64,000 nucleotides of DNA from Aeoliella sp052161615 (GTDB taxonomy: Bacteria; Planctomycetota; Planctomycetia; Pirellulales; Lacipirellulaceae), in assembly GCF_052161615.1 (NCBI RefSeq), contig NZ_CP197417.1:2852001-2916000 (forward strand), in the 5' to 3' direction. Under the pieces are notes generated by a model that searched no databases, was not told where the DNA came from, and saw only the letters and a program-made list of their open reading frames with translations. The translations under genes and the position numbers were made by a program. Every line of letters begins with the position of its first letter. Position 1 is the first letter of the stretch. Below are positions 50,146 to 60,128 of the stretch, piece by piece.

Positions 50146-50718
50146 TTAGCTAGGGGCGCGGTCGACCTTCGCACGGTGGCGAAGCTTGGCACGAGCACGC
50201 GTGAGCATCGGGCCGATGCTGTTCTCGGGCATATCGACGGCCTTGCTGATTTCGCCGTAGCTCTTCCCTTCCATGTGGTACATCCGCACGACTTCGGCTT
50301 CAGGGCCGTGCAGGGTGTCGAGCAGTTGGGCGACTTCGTCACGATCGGCTATCCGTTGTTCGGGGCCGACGTGGTTTTCAGGCACATCACCGTTTCCCAG
50401 AGGTGCGGCATGATTGGGCGCGGATACTAGCGCCCGCACGACAATGCGGCGAGCTATTACCGTCAGGTATGTGGCCAGCGAGCTTTCGCCACGGAAATGC
50501 CGCAAGACTGCCAGATCGTTGTCGACCAGCGTCAGGAATACCTCGGAGACCAAGTCTTCACGATCGGCTTGGGAAAGCCGCATCGAGCGACTTTGTGCCG
50601 AGTGGTTGACCACATGTACCACGAGGCCCATGAAACGATCGACGAAATCTTCCCAAGCGTGCGGCTTGTGAGCGAGGCAACGGTCGATGAGGTTTCGGTC
50701 GATTTCAGAGAGCGCCAC
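50146..50718 (-). CDS. ECF-type RNA polymerase sigma factor
   Basis: 190 residues, GTG start. Region 2: RLSQADREDLVSEVFLTLVD and LRHFRGESSLATYLTVIARR; region 4: DTLHGPEAEVVRMYHMEGKS, YGEISKAVDMPENSIGPMLT and RARAKL, a helix-turn-helix of sigma-70 region 4. No region 1.1 or 3, as in ECF factors. No anti-sigma gene is adjacent, so control of activity is not evident. Planctomycetes have many such orphan factors. Confidence 0.9.
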   Translation of the reverse strand: MALSEIDRNLIDRCLAHKPHAWEDFVDRFMGLVVHVVNHSAQSRSMRLSQADREDLVSEVFLTLVDNDLAVLRHFRGESSLATYLTVIARRIVVRALVSAPNHAAPLGNGDVPENHVGPEQRIADRDEVAQLLDTLHGPEAEVVRMYHMEGKSYGEISKAVDMPENSIGPMLTRARAKLRHRAKVDRAPS

Positions 50719-51138
50719 GACAGGTCACTCCACGAGTTACTGGGATGTATGGTTCGTTGTGAGCGGCAGAGACCGACCACAATGGCCAACACCCGCATAG
50801 TCAACAGGTAGCGAACACGCTGGACGCGGAGGGTGTCCAACCCCTCCCCGTGCTGCCTGGCCCCTACTTCGATTCTAGGTAGCGGGGCGGGCCGAGGCAA
50901 GGCGAATGGTTACTTTGCGTCCGGATCGGCAAAAACCGGGTGATTTTGCCGCCGTCCACGCTTGACACCCCGCGCCGTGAACTACTAGTATCGAACACGT
51001 GCGGCAACCACGCCCCCTGTGGCTCTAAGTGGTTGCCCCCGAACGGGTTCAGCGGCACCACGTCTGGTCCGCACGCCCTTCAACCTTCGCGGGCCGGCAC
51101 CGTTGCCTTCCGCATGACCGTTAGAGAGGATCCGATAG
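50719..51138 (+). other. Divergent intergenic region with the ferredoxin promoter
   Basis: 420 bases between the sigma-factor and ferredoxin genes. Contains the promoter at 50962-50991 and an untranslated leader of about 140 bases rich in G/C. Nothing else is recognised. Confidence 0.5.
50962..50991 (+). promoter_or_regulatory. Sigma70-type promoter of the ferredoxin gene
   Basis: TTGACA (50962-50967), 18-base spacer, TAGTAT (50986-50991). The -35 box is perfect, the -10 matches four of six. It predicts a start near 50998 and a leader of about 140 bases. Confidence 0.55.
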
Positions 51139-51417
51139 ATGACGCACGTAGTTTGCGAACCGTGCTTTGGCTGCAAGTACACCGACTGCGTAGTGGTTTG
51201 CCCCGTAGAGTGCTTCTACGAGTCCGAGCAGATTCTCTATATCCACCCCGACGAGTGCATCGACTGCGAAGCGTGCGTACCCGAATGCCCGGTGGAAGCC
51301 ATCTACCACGAGGATAACGTCCCCGAAGAGTGGAAAGACTACATCCAGCTCAACGCCGAGATGGCACCGCAGTGCGAAGTGATTACTGAAAAGAAAGAGC
51401 CTCTCGCCGATAGTTGA
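51139..51417 (+). CDS. fdxA: 7Fe ferredoxin (FdxA type)
   Basis: 92 residues. MTHVVCEPCFGCKYTDCVVV and CPVECFYE, then HPDECIDCEACVPECPVEAI: a [3Fe-4S] site (C-x7-C with the middle Cys kept as extra, then C...CP) and a [4Fe-4S] site (C-x2-C-x2-C-x3-CP), as in FdxA proteins. AGAGAGG about ten bases before the ATG supports the start. Electron carrier for several cytoplasmic redox enzymes. It has its own promoter and terminator, so it is a single-gene unit. Confidence 0.93.
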   Translation: MTHVVCEPCFGCKYTDCVVVCPVECFYESEQILYIHPDECIDCEACVPECPVEAIYHEDNVPEEWKDYIQLNAEMAPQCEVITEKKEPLADS

Positions 51418-51447
51418 TCGGCGCAGGCGGTATAGAAATAAAAGACG

Positions 51448-51485
51448 ACGCCCGCGATGAGCTTCATCGCGGGCGTTGCCTTTTT
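51448..51485 (+). terminator. Intrinsic terminator of the ferredoxin gene
   Basis: ACGCCCGCGATGA (51448-51460) and TCATCGCGGGCGT (51464-51476) pair over 13 bases with loop GCT, followed by TGCCTTTTT. The clearest Rho-independent terminator in the window, 30 bases past the stop. Confidence 0.9.
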
Positions 51486-51510
51486 ACAGGTGTCGCTTTT
51501 CGAACAACGT

Positions 51511-51602
51511 GTGAGCCGGGCCGTCCCCGGCCCCGGAAAGTATGACAATGGCAAAGCGTAGCCATTGCCGAAATTTCCGGGGCCGGGGACGGCCCGGCTC
51601 AC
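51511..51602. repeat. 29-base perfect inverted repeat with a nested hairpin
   Basis: Left arm 51511-51539 (begins GTGAGCCGGGCCGTCCCC) and right arm 51574-51602 (ends GGGACGGCCCGGCTCAC) are exact reverse complements of 29 bases. The 34-base centre contains a second dyad, CAATGGC (51546-51552) and GCCATTG (51561-51567). It lies between the convergent ferredoxin and HNH genes. The perfect, long, G/C-rich arms resemble palindromic repeat elements scattered in genomes (REP/MITE-like); a bidirectional terminator is the alternative. Confidence 0.85.
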
Positions 51603-51642
51603 TGTAGAGATAGAAGGCCTTTGCCTTTTCTTGGCAGGTTGC

Positions 51643-52275
51643 CTACTTCAAATCGACCGACCAATACGCCGCATCAAGGAATGTCTTCCAGCTCGCGTAC
51701 TTGGGGTTGCCAAGCTTGATCGCGAGCAGCGGGCTGCGTCGTGGCCGCACCGGCTTGCGATAGAGCTTCATGCCCGCCTGCTGGGGTGTGCGACCGCCCT
51801 TACGGACGTTGCACTTCACGCACGCACACACGACGTTCTCCCAGGTGGTCTCACCACCCTTGCAGCTCGGCACCACGTGGTCGATGCTCAACTCGCTCAT
51901 GGGGAACGAGTGTCCGCAGTACTGGCAGCGATTGGCGTCGCGGGCGAACAAGTTGCGGCGATTGAGCCGTACTCGCTGCTTCGGGACGCGATCGTAGTAC
52001 AACAGACGTAGCACACGAGGAACCTGGATTTCAAAGTTCACACTACGAATCCAGTCCTGGTGAGGCTCTTTAAACTGCGACTGCAGCTCGCTGATTTCAC
52101 GCCACGATTCGAAGTCGTAGTTGCCATACTGGCCGTCTTCGATGTGGACCACTTCGGCCAACTCGCGAAGCAACAACGTGAAGGCGCGGCGCACGTCCAC
52201 CACGTGAACCGCCATGTACTGTCGGTTCAAAACCAAAACACTCGAACTTAGTGCGGTGTCGGACATAGGTTGCAT
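51643..52275 (-). CDS. HNH endonuclease
   Basis: 210 residues. N-terminal beta/alpha part (SSVLVLNRQYMAVHVVDVRR, AFTLLLRELAEVV) followed by the HNH domain: NRCQYCGHSFPMSELSIDHV, VPSCKGGETTWENVVCACVK and CNVRKGGRT, with two Cys pairs for structural zinc and the His-Asn-His/Lys catalytic order. This N-terminal layout is shared by a group of stand-alone HNH proteins common in planctomycetes and cyanobacteria. ATG 52264-52266 (MSDTALSS) is an equally good start, three codons in. Biological target unknown; no methylase or phage gene is nearby. Confidence 0.88.
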   Translation of the reverse strand: MQPMSDTALSSSVLVLNRQYMAVHVVDVRRAFTLLLRELAEVVHIEDGQYGNYDFESWREISELQSQFKEPHQDWIRSVNFEIQVPRVLRLLYYDRVPKQRVRLNRRNLFARDANRCQYCGHSFPMSELSIDHVVPSCKGGETTWENVVCACVKCNVRKGGRTPQQAGMKLYRKPVRPRRSPLLAIKLGNPKYASWKTFLDAAYWSVDLK

Positions 52276-52853
52276 GGGGATGGAATACTATGGGGGCCTG
52301 GGCGGGAAATTGCCAAACGTCGCTTCACCATAGGCGCGGAGTTCACGCGGTGCGAACTTCGCGAGGTAAACGCTGCGATAAAGAGATCGAGCAATGCGCC
52401 AGCACCAGTGGCTGTGAGCCACCAGAGAGAGTGGGTTGGTCCGGACTCGCTAGCCATTGCCTACGTCTATCCGTCGTCAAACCGGTGGGGATAAGAGACT
52501 CGGAAGTCCTTAACGTCCGCCTCTTATACCTTCCATTCTAACCGACCGGCCGCGCTCCGACCACCCAAAAGAACGTGCTCTCGGGTCTCTTCATAAAAAC
52601 TTCAGACAGCATGCCGGCCAGGTAGGTTCGCCAGTCGTAGGGCGTCCCCGTCGCCGCGCCCAAGTCCCCGATGGGAGGAAGCACTCGGTGATTCGACGAT
52701 TCGGCCCTCAATTTGCTCTAGCCGCTCGAAGTGGCAACCAGTGCTTTTGGCTTGCCCACCGGATGCTCCAGTCATTACCATGAAGACATGCAGGTGGTGC
52801 AAGGATGCTTAAAGGCATGTACGATCCGAGAGGGACCAGAGGAACAACACGCG
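52276..52853. other. Intergenic gap, little structure
   Basis: About 580 bases between the HNH gene (minus) and the small CxxC gene (plus). A weak inverted repeat ATAAGAG/CTCTTAT lies at about 52493-52527. No convincing gene or promoter was recognised. Confidence 0.4.
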
Positions 52854-53153
52854 ATGATCCATTTCACTTGTGATTGCTGCAAACGATTAATCGACTTGGA
52901 ACACGAGATTCGCTACATCGTGCGAATGGAGGTGTTCGCTGCTGCCGACACGAGTGTCGAAGCCGTCGATGACGACCGCGATTACTTGGAGGAAATCGAG
53001 GACATGCTTAGCCGGGACGAGCACATCGATCCGCTGGACAATGAGGTCTACCAGCAAGCCCGCTTCGACCTGTGCACCGAATGCCGAGATCGCTTTGTGA
53101 GCAACCCTCTGTGTCGCCCCGCGACGGTGGAGTTGGGCTTTAGCAATAACTGA
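52854..53153 (+). CDS. Small zinc-binding-type protein with two CxxC pairs
   Basis: 99 residues from ATG 52854 (MIHFTCDCCKRLIDLEHEIR). The first pair, CDCC, and a second, CTEC (FDLCTECRDRFVSNPL), flank a long acidic middle (EAVDDDRDYLEEIEDMLSRD). The open frame back to 52731 adds residues without homolog-like character. The layout resembles small double-CxxC proteins common in planctomycetes with no known role. 32 bases upstream of the nuclease gene, possibly co-transcribed. Confidence 0.72.
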   Translation: MIHFTCDCCKRLIDLEHEIRYIVRMEVFAAADTSVEAVDDDRDYLEEIEDMLSRDEHIDPLDNEVYQQARFDLCTECRDRFVSNPLCRPATVELGFSNN

Positions 53154-53185
53154 TTTTCGCCCTCTACTCTCATTCGACCACCAGC

Positions 53186-53731
53186 ATGGCGAAGCGATTC
53201 TCGCGAAATCCCTTCCGCATCTACTGGTGGGTATTCGTGCTCGCGGCGTTTGTGCTGCTACGAATTGCGCAGGAGTACCGGCAGCCCGACGACAATCAGC
53301 CGCTCGCCGAGGGAACCTACCGCGTAGCCCGCGTGATTGATGGCGATACTCTGCTGCTGGAATCGGGGCAGCGATTGCGGCTACAGGGCATTGATGCTCC
53401 CGAAACCGTGAAGCCCGACCACCCCGTCGAACCCTGGGGCCCCGAAGCGTCGGCCTTCGCTCGGCAGTTCGTGGAACAGGCCGGTGGCGAAGTCCGGTTG
53501 GTGTTCGGCATCGAACGTATCGATGCCTATGGCCGCCAGCTCGCCTTCGTCTGGCACGGCGACCAGATGCTCAACGCCGAGCTAGTGCGTGCCGGGCTCG
53601 CGCGGGCTCGGCTGGACTATCGATATAGCGGTACAATGAAGCGGGCGCTCGCCACGGCCCAGGACGAGGCCCGCGATGCGCGGCGGGGCATCTGGTCCGG
53701 TGAAATAGTTGCCGGGGCCACATCCGAATAG
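53186..53731 (+). CDS. Thermonuclease (SNase-like) with N-terminal membrane anchor
   Basis: 181 residues. A membrane segment (YWWVFVLAAFVLLRIA) precedes an SNase domain: YRVARVIDGDTLLLESGQRL, then RLQGIDAPETVKP with the catalytic Asp/Arg/Glu arrangement (R-L-x-G-I-D-A-P-E), RIDAYGRQLAFVW and LNAELVRAGLARARLDYRYS. Staphylococcal-type nucleases cut DNA and RNA using calcium. The anchor implies action outside the inner membrane. Confidence 0.9.
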   Translation: MAKRFSRNPFRIYWWVFVLAAFVLLRIAQEYRQPDDNQPLAEGTYRVARVIDGDTLLLESGQRLRLQGIDAPETVKPDHPVEPWGPEASAFARQFVEQAGGEVRLVFGIERIDAYGRQLAFVWHGDQMLNAELVRAGLARARLDYRYSGTMKRALATAQDEARDARRGIWSGEIVAGATSE

Positions 53732-53764
53732 ACCTAACCCATTGCATCCAACTCCCAGGTAACG

Positions 53765-54814
53765 ATGTTGCTTTCGCCCCGCATCTCAGGCAAACGCCTC
53801 TCCGACCTGTGCCACCGATTGGCAATGGGCCTCGCGGCTGGCGTTGATTTGCGGAACGTGTGGAAACGAGAAACCGAGAACGCGCGTGGCCCGGTTCGCG
53901 ACCAGTTTCGTCAAGTGCAGGACGACATTGAACGAGGCCGACCCTTCGGCGAAGCTCTCGCCAAGACCGGCAAACTATTTCCACCGCTCTTCCTCGAGAT
54001 GGTGGGCGTTGGCGAGCGGACGGGACAGACTTCCGAGGTCTTGAACAAGCTCGAGCACCACTACCGAGTACGGCACGATCTCACTCGCGGTTTTGCCTTA
54101 CTGCTGGCTTGGCCGATGATTCAGCTGACGATGGGCCTCTTCGTCGTGGGCCTGCTGATCTGGATTTTTGGCGCGCTGGACGTCAAAGACTTAAATGGAA
54201 AAGCCGTGGACCCGATTGGCCTCGGTTTGAAAGGGACATCGGGGCTCTTTACCTACCTCCTAATTATTGGGGTGTTCATCGCAGCGATTACCGGATTTGT
54301 GGTGGCCATGCGGCGCGGAGCGTTGTGGATGAAGCCGGTGCAATTGTTTTTCACCAAGCTACCCGGCATCGGAGCGGCGATCCAAAAGATTTGCCTTTCG
54401 CGGATAGCATGGACGCTTCACCTGCTGCTCAACGTCGAAATGGACGTTCGGCAGATGATCCCCTTGGTGCTCAAGTCCACTGGCAATGAGTTCTACACAC
54501 AGCATCAGAAACAAATGATCGCGGACGTGTCGGCCGGCCAGCCACTTTATTTGGCGTTCGCCAATAGTGGAGCGTTTCCCCCACCGTTTCTAGATGCTCT
54601 CGCTGTCGCAGAGGAAAGCGGGCAGATTTCGGAATCGATGGCCCGCCTTACTAAGCAGTACGAGGGCGAAGCCGAGACGGCCATGCGGTGGATCGCTGGT
54701 GCTGTCGGTTTGGCGATTTGGCTAGGCGTTGGCGCGCTACTCATCTTGTTTATCTTCCGCTTGGCTGGCTTCTACTTCGGGACCATCCAGCAAGCGATCG
54801 ACATGGGCAAGTAG
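53765..54814 (+). CDS. GspF/PilC-like type II secretion inner-membrane protein
   Basis: 349 residues. Two T2SSF domains: the first with LCHRLAMGLAAGVDLRNVWK and GRPFGEALAKTGKLFPPLFL, then EMVGVGERTGQTSEVLNKLE; the second with RIAWTLHLLLNVEMDVRQMI, SAGQPLYLAFANSGAFPPPF and AVAEESGQISESMARLTKQY. Three membrane helices, the last at the C terminus (GLAIWLGVGALLILFIFRLA). Normally part of a secretion or pilus platform, but no ATPase (GspE/PilB) or pseudopilin gene is next to it, so it is an orphan here. Confidence 0.87.
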   Translation: MLLSPRISGKRLSDLCHRLAMGLAAGVDLRNVWKRETENARGPVRDQFRQVQDDIERGRPFGEALAKTGKLFPPLFLEMVGVGERTGQTSEVLNKLEHHYRVRHDLTRGFALLLAWPMIQLTMGLFVVGLLIWIFGALDVKDLNGKAVDPIGLGLKGTSGLFTYLLIIGVFIAAITGFVVAMRRGALWMKPVQLFFTKLPGIGAAIQKICLSRIAWTLHLLLNVEMDVRQMIPLVLKSTGNEFYTQHQKQMIADVSAGQPLYLAFANSGAFPPPFLDALAVAEESGQISESMARLTKQYEGEAETAMRWIAGAVGLAIWLGVGALLILFIFRLAGFYFGTIQQAIDMGK

Positions 54815-54830
54815 CCCCCTCGGTGGCGAT

Positions 54831-55433
54831 TTAGAATCGATCGATCACCACAACTTCGCTCTTATCGAGCTGACCGCCCCGCGGTCGCGCTTCGGAAGCC
54901 GCTTTGCCAATCACCAGCATCATACCGATCACGTGATCGTCAGGCAGGCCAATAATCTCGGCCACTTGCGCAGCATCGAAACCAATCATCGGGTTCGAGT
55001 CGTATCCCATCGCCTTGGCTGCAACCATCAAGGTTTGAGCCGCAATCCCGCAGCTTCGCATCGCCTCGTCACGCTGCACCTCGGGCTGATCTTTGTAAAA
55101 CTGACGAATTGCAGGCACGATCATCGCTTGGCTTTCCGCTGGGGCGTTCTGCCAGTAGCGCTCGGGTTGCCGGTCCCATGCGTTCAAATCGCCGCACAGA
55201 ACCAGTAGCAATTGCGCCTCCTCGACCTGTGCCTGATTCCACGCGGCGGCGCGAAGCTTTTTCCTTTGCTCTGGATCGCAGACCACGACGAACCGCCAGT
55301 TCTGGATATTGAACGAGGTCGGCGACAACAGCGCCAAGTCGAGCAGTTGGTCGACGTGCTCCTGCGGCATCTCGTGCGAGGTGTCGTATTTCTTGACGCT
55401 GCGACGTTCGGAAATGGCGGTGAGGGTGTCCAT
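54831..55433 (-). CDS. Nitroreductase-family flavoprotein
   Basis: 200 residues. MDTLTAISERRSVKKYDTSH (the R-R-S-x-K-x-[FY] FMN motif), LLDLALLSPTSFNIQNWRFV (S-P-T-S-x-N-x-Q-x-W), AAQTLMVAAKAMGYDSNPMI and GLPDDHVIGMMLVIGKAA. FMN-dependent NAD(P)H oxidoreductase; physiological substrate unknown. Length typical. Confidence 0.92.
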   Translation of the reverse strand: MDTLTAISERRSVKKYDTSHEMPQEHVDQLLDLALLSPTSFNIQNWRFVVVCDPEQRKKLRAAAWNQAQVEEAQLLLVLCGDLNAWDRQPERYWQNAPAESQAMIVPAIRQFYKDQPEVQRDEAMRSCGIAAQTLMVAAKAMGYDSNPMIGFDAAQVAEIIGLPDDHVIGMMLVIGKAASEARPRGGQLDKSEVVVIDRF

Positions 55434-55561
55434 GGGTCAGAAGTCCGAGGGGGAACTATGCCGGCTCAGAAAGAACTTGGAGCCGGCGGCGGGGTTTCGT
55501 TATAGTGTTCGAAGTGGCGAACACCAAGTATCGTAGGCAACCAACTCCCACAGGGTAAGTC

Positions 55562-56218
55562 ATGGCCGGCTCCATCTCCGTCGCGCGTCGCAATTTTCTC
55601 CGCAGCTCGGCGTTCGCGGCCGCCGCGTTTACGACGCCTGGGCTGTTCGCCGAGATGCTGGCAGAGACTCCTCCCTTGATGGAGGGCCCGTTCTATCCCG
55701 ACAAATTGCCGCTGGACACGGACAACGATCTACTGATCCTGAACGACTCACTGACTCCAGGCGTCGGCGAAATCACGCACCTCACGGGACGCATCCTCGA
55801 TGCCGTCGGCAAACCGGTGCGGAACGCCGTGGTCGAGATTTGGCAGGTCGATGGTAACGGCGTTTACCTGCACAGTCGCAGCGGTGGCGATGGCACCCGC
55901 GACAAAAACTTCCAGGGCTTCGGACGATTTCTGACCGGCAGCACGGGCGAGTACTACTTCCGCACGGTAAAGCCAGTCCCCTACCCTGGTCGTACTCCGC
56001 ATATCCACTTCGCCGTGAATCAAAACGGCCGCCGCAAACTCACCACGCAACTGTTCCTCGCCGGCCACGAGCAAAACGCCCGCGATGGCCTCTACCGCAG
56101 CCTCGGCGACCGCCAGAAGCTCGTGACGAGCGAATTTACGCCGATGAAGGAGTCGAAGCTCGGAGAGCTGGAGGCGAAGTTCGACTTGGTGTTAGGCGTG
56201 ACGCCGAGCGAAAGTTGA
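55562..56218 (+). CDS. Tat-exported intradiol dioxygenase-like protein
   Basis: 218 residues. Twin-arginine signal with R9-R10 (SVARRNFLRSSAFAAAAF). The body follows the protocatechuate 3,4-dioxygenase/catechol dioxygenase fold: GRILDAVGKPVRNAVVEIWQ, VDGNGVYLHSR, then YYFRTVKPVPYPGRTPHIHF. The four iron ligands are all present as Tyr102, Tyr141, His147 and His149. A single chain with a Tat signal is typical for the exported members found in planctomycetes and fungi, whose substrates are not well known. Confidence 0.9.
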   Translation: MAGSISVARRNFLRSSAFAAAAFTTPGLFAEMLAETPPLMEGPFYPDKLPLDTDNDLLILNDSLTPGVGEITHLTGRILDAVGKPVRNAVVEIWQVDGNGVYLHSRSGGDGTRDKNFQGFGRFLTGSTGEYYFRTVKPVPYPGRTPHIHFAVNQNGRRKLTTQLFLAGHEQNARDGLYRSLGDRQKLVTSEFTPMKESKLGELEAKFDLVLGVTPSES

Positions 56219-56246
56219 CGGCCAGTGGCCCAGCACTGCCAACCGA

Positions 56247-57713
<1,467 letters not shown>

Positions 57714-57815
57714 CGCAAGACTTTCGGCTTGGTCTATTCTTCGGCGGGGCAGGTTGCCAAATTATAGACCAAGCCGCGAGTCCGCCAAGCAGCACGGTAG
57801 TTCCTGAAACTCAGA

Positions 57816-58385
57816 CTACTCAGTGGCTGCTTCCGTATTTGGTTCCGTTGCGGGCACTGCCGGAGCATCCGTGGCAGGTGCGTCGGTCGCCGGAGCTTCG
57901 ACCTTCTTACCGTGCGCGATGTCGTCGAGATTCTTCAGGGCGTCGTTCAGGCTGTCGGCTTGTCCGTCGTACTTAGCGGGGTCGACCTTGGCATCTGCGG
58001 CATGCGAGGGGTGCAGGTCGTGCAGCACTTCCATGATCTGGTCGAGCGCCTTATGAGCATCGCCCTTCGCGTAGCGATCGATGTCCGATGCCGACGAATC
58101 GACTAGTTCCTTGGTCTTCTTCACCATGGGACCCATCTCGTGAATCACGCCATCGACCACTTTCACATCGGCCGCTTTGAAACCGGCCGCCAGCTCGTCG
58201 CGCATCTCGGTTAGCACGTGGACGGCCTCATGCAGGTCCTTGGGATCGGCGTGCGAGTGCTCACCTTCAGCGTGATCGTGACCTTCTTCTTCATGACCTG
58301 CCGGGGTCGAGCTCGATCCGTTGCAGCCGAATGTCGAAAGTCCAGCCACCGCCACGCACGCCAACATCCAACGAACTGCCAACAT
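57816..58385 (-). CDS. His-rich lipoprotein of unknown function
   Basis: 189 residues from ATG 58383-58385, chosen because AAGGATGG sits about six bases upstream and the frame opens a lipoprotein signal (LAVRWMLACVAVAGLSTFG, Cys21). A His/Glu-rich stretch follows (GHEEEGHDHAEGEHSHADP), then a helical domain (HEAVHVLTEMRDELAAGFKA; DQIMEVLHDLHPSHAAD) and an Ala/Pro/Thr-rich tail. The His cluster could bind zinc, nickel or copper. Earlier in-frame ATGs exist at 58394 and 58412. Confidence 0.72.
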   Translation of the reverse strand: MLAVRWMLACVAVAGLSTFGCNGSSSTPAGHEEEGHDHAEGEHSHADPKDLHEAVHVLTEMRDELAAGFKAADVKVVDGVIHEMGPMVKKTKELVDSSASDIDRYAKGDAHKALDQIMEVLHDLHPSHAADAKVDPAKYDGQADSLNDALKNLDDIAHGKKVEAPATDAPATDAPAVPATEPNTEAATE

Positions 58386-58636
58386 GGTTACCATCCTTAT
58401 CGATTGGTTCATAATTCTTACAACTTCGCGGCAAAGCCACGCCGCAACCTTCGTAACATACACCGATCCGCCCGCCATCCTCAAGCTCAGCCCCCGGTTT
58501 TCCGAGAAATGGTCCCGTAATTTGCAGCTTGGTGAATCAGGCAATCCGTCGCTGTTGACCCTGCCTCGATTGCCATCAGTCGTTTGTCGGGCGATGATGG
58601 TTTACGCTTGCCGCTATCACGACGAAGGAGCGAACG

Positions 58637-60076
58637 ATGAAACTGAAAGCGACCTATCCTTTCTATCTCGCCAATAAGCCGGAGTCTCCGAACGCCGACC
58701 TCGAGGTCATCGACAAATACACCGGCGAACTGGCCACTCGCGTGGCGATGGCGTCGCCGGCGGATATCGATCGTGCCATCGGTGCCGCGGTCGAGGCCAC
58801 GAATCCCATGCGCGAGATGCCCCCCTACGCCCGGCAAGCGGTGCTCATGCATTGCGTCGAGCGTTTTAAGGAGCGGGCCGAGGAACTCGCCATGTCACTG
58901 TGCATTGAGGCGGGCAAGCCCATCAAGGATTCGCGTGGTGAAGTCTCGCGGCTGATCGACACCTTTCGCATCGCGGCCGAGGAATCGGTGCGCATTACCG
59001 GCGAAGTATTGAATCTCGAGATCTCCGAGCGGGCTCGGGGCTATCGCGGCATGGTAAAGCCAGTGCCGATCGGGCCCTGCTCGTTCATCTCGCCATTTAA
59101 CTTTCCGCTGAATCTCGCGGCGCATAAAGTCGCGCCAGCAATCGCGGCGGGTTGCCCCTTCGTACTGAAGCCGGCGAGCCTCACGCCCATTGGGGCCATC
59201 GTCATCGGCGAAGTGCTGGCCGAAACCGATCTTCCCGCCGGCGCGTTCTCGATCCTTCCATGCCACCGCGAGGGAGCCGATCTGTTCACGACCGACGAGC
59301 GGCTCAAGCTACTATCGTTCACGGGATCCCCTGTCGTAGGATGGAAGCTCAAAGAGAAGGCGGGCAAGAAGCCGGTGATTCTCGAACTCGGCGGCAACGC
59401 CGCGGTGGTGGTCGACGAAGACGCGAACCTCACGGACGCCGTCGACCGGATCATCGTCGGCGCGTTCTATCAATCGGGCCAAAGCTGCATCGGAGTGCAG
59501 CGGATCATCGTCCACGAGAAGGTTTACGACACGTTCAAGGAGAAGCTCGTCGCGGCAACCAAGAAACTCAAGATGGGCGACCCCAAGGACGAGTCGACGT
59601 TCATCGGACCCATGATCTCCGAAAAGGAAGCCGAGCGACTTGATGGCTGGATTCAAGAAGGCGTCCGCGCCGGTGGCAGGCTGTTGTGTGGCGGCAAACG
59701 CGATGGTGCGATGCTCGAAGCGACGTTGCTCGAAGACGTACCCACGCATCTCGACCTCTGCGCCGAAGAAGCCTTCGGACCAGTCGCCATGCTGAGCCGG
59801 TTTAGCAATTTCGACGACGCCCTCCGCCAGGTGAACGCCAGCCAGTTCGGCCTGCAAGCGGGTATCTTCACGCGTGACTGGGTGAAAGTCCAAAAGGCGT
59901 GGGACGAGCTCGAAGTCGGTGGCGTCGTGATCGGCGACGTTCCCTCCTGGCGAGTCGACAACATGCCCTACGGCGGCGTCAAAGAGAGTGGCCTCGGCCG
60001 CGAGGGGGTCCGCTACGCCATCCGGGACATGACCGAACTTCGGCTCTTAGTGATGCGAATGCCGCCGGGAGAGTAG
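58637..60076 (+). CDS. NAD(P)-dependent aldehyde dehydrogenase
   Basis: 479 residues; GAAGGAG six bases before the ATG. Catalytic residues present: Asn155 (PFNFPLN), Lys178 (FVLKPASLTP), Glu250 (VILELGGNAA) and the nucleophile Cys284 (YQSGQSCIGVQR). C-terminal EAFGPVAMLSRFSNFDDALR and MPYGGVKESGLGREG are also canonical. The closest described type by motif is the lactaldehyde/glyceraldehyde-3-phosphate (non-phosphorylating) branch, but the substrate is not fixed by sequence. Ends 52 bases before the next secreted protein. Confidence 0.95.
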   Translation: MKLKATYPFYLANKPESPNADLEVIDKYTGELATRVAMASPADIDRAIGAAVEATNPMREMPPYARQAVLMHCVERFKERAEELAMSLCIEAGKPIKDSRGEVSRLIDTFRIAAEESVRITGEVLNLEISERARGYRGMVKPVPIGPCSFISPFNFPLNLAAHKVAPAIAAGCPFVLKPASLTPIGAIVIGEVLAETDLPAGAFSILPCHREGADLFTTDERLKLLSFTGSPVVGWKLKEKAGKKPVILELGGNAAVVVDEDANLTDAVDRIIVGAFYQSGQSCIGVQRIIVHEKVYDTFKEKLVAATKKLKMGDPKDESTFIGPMISEKEAERLDGWIQEGVRAGGRLLCGGKRDGAMLEATLLEDVPTHLDLCAEEAFGPVAMLSRFSNFDDALRQVNASQFGLQAGIFTRDWVKVQKAWDELEVGGVVIGDVPSWRVDNMPYGGVKESGLGREGVRYAIRDMTELRLLVMRMPPGE

Positions 60077-60128
60077 AATGCAATCTGCCATTACTCGCAC
60101 AGCTAGACTCAAGACTGACGGGCGGTCC

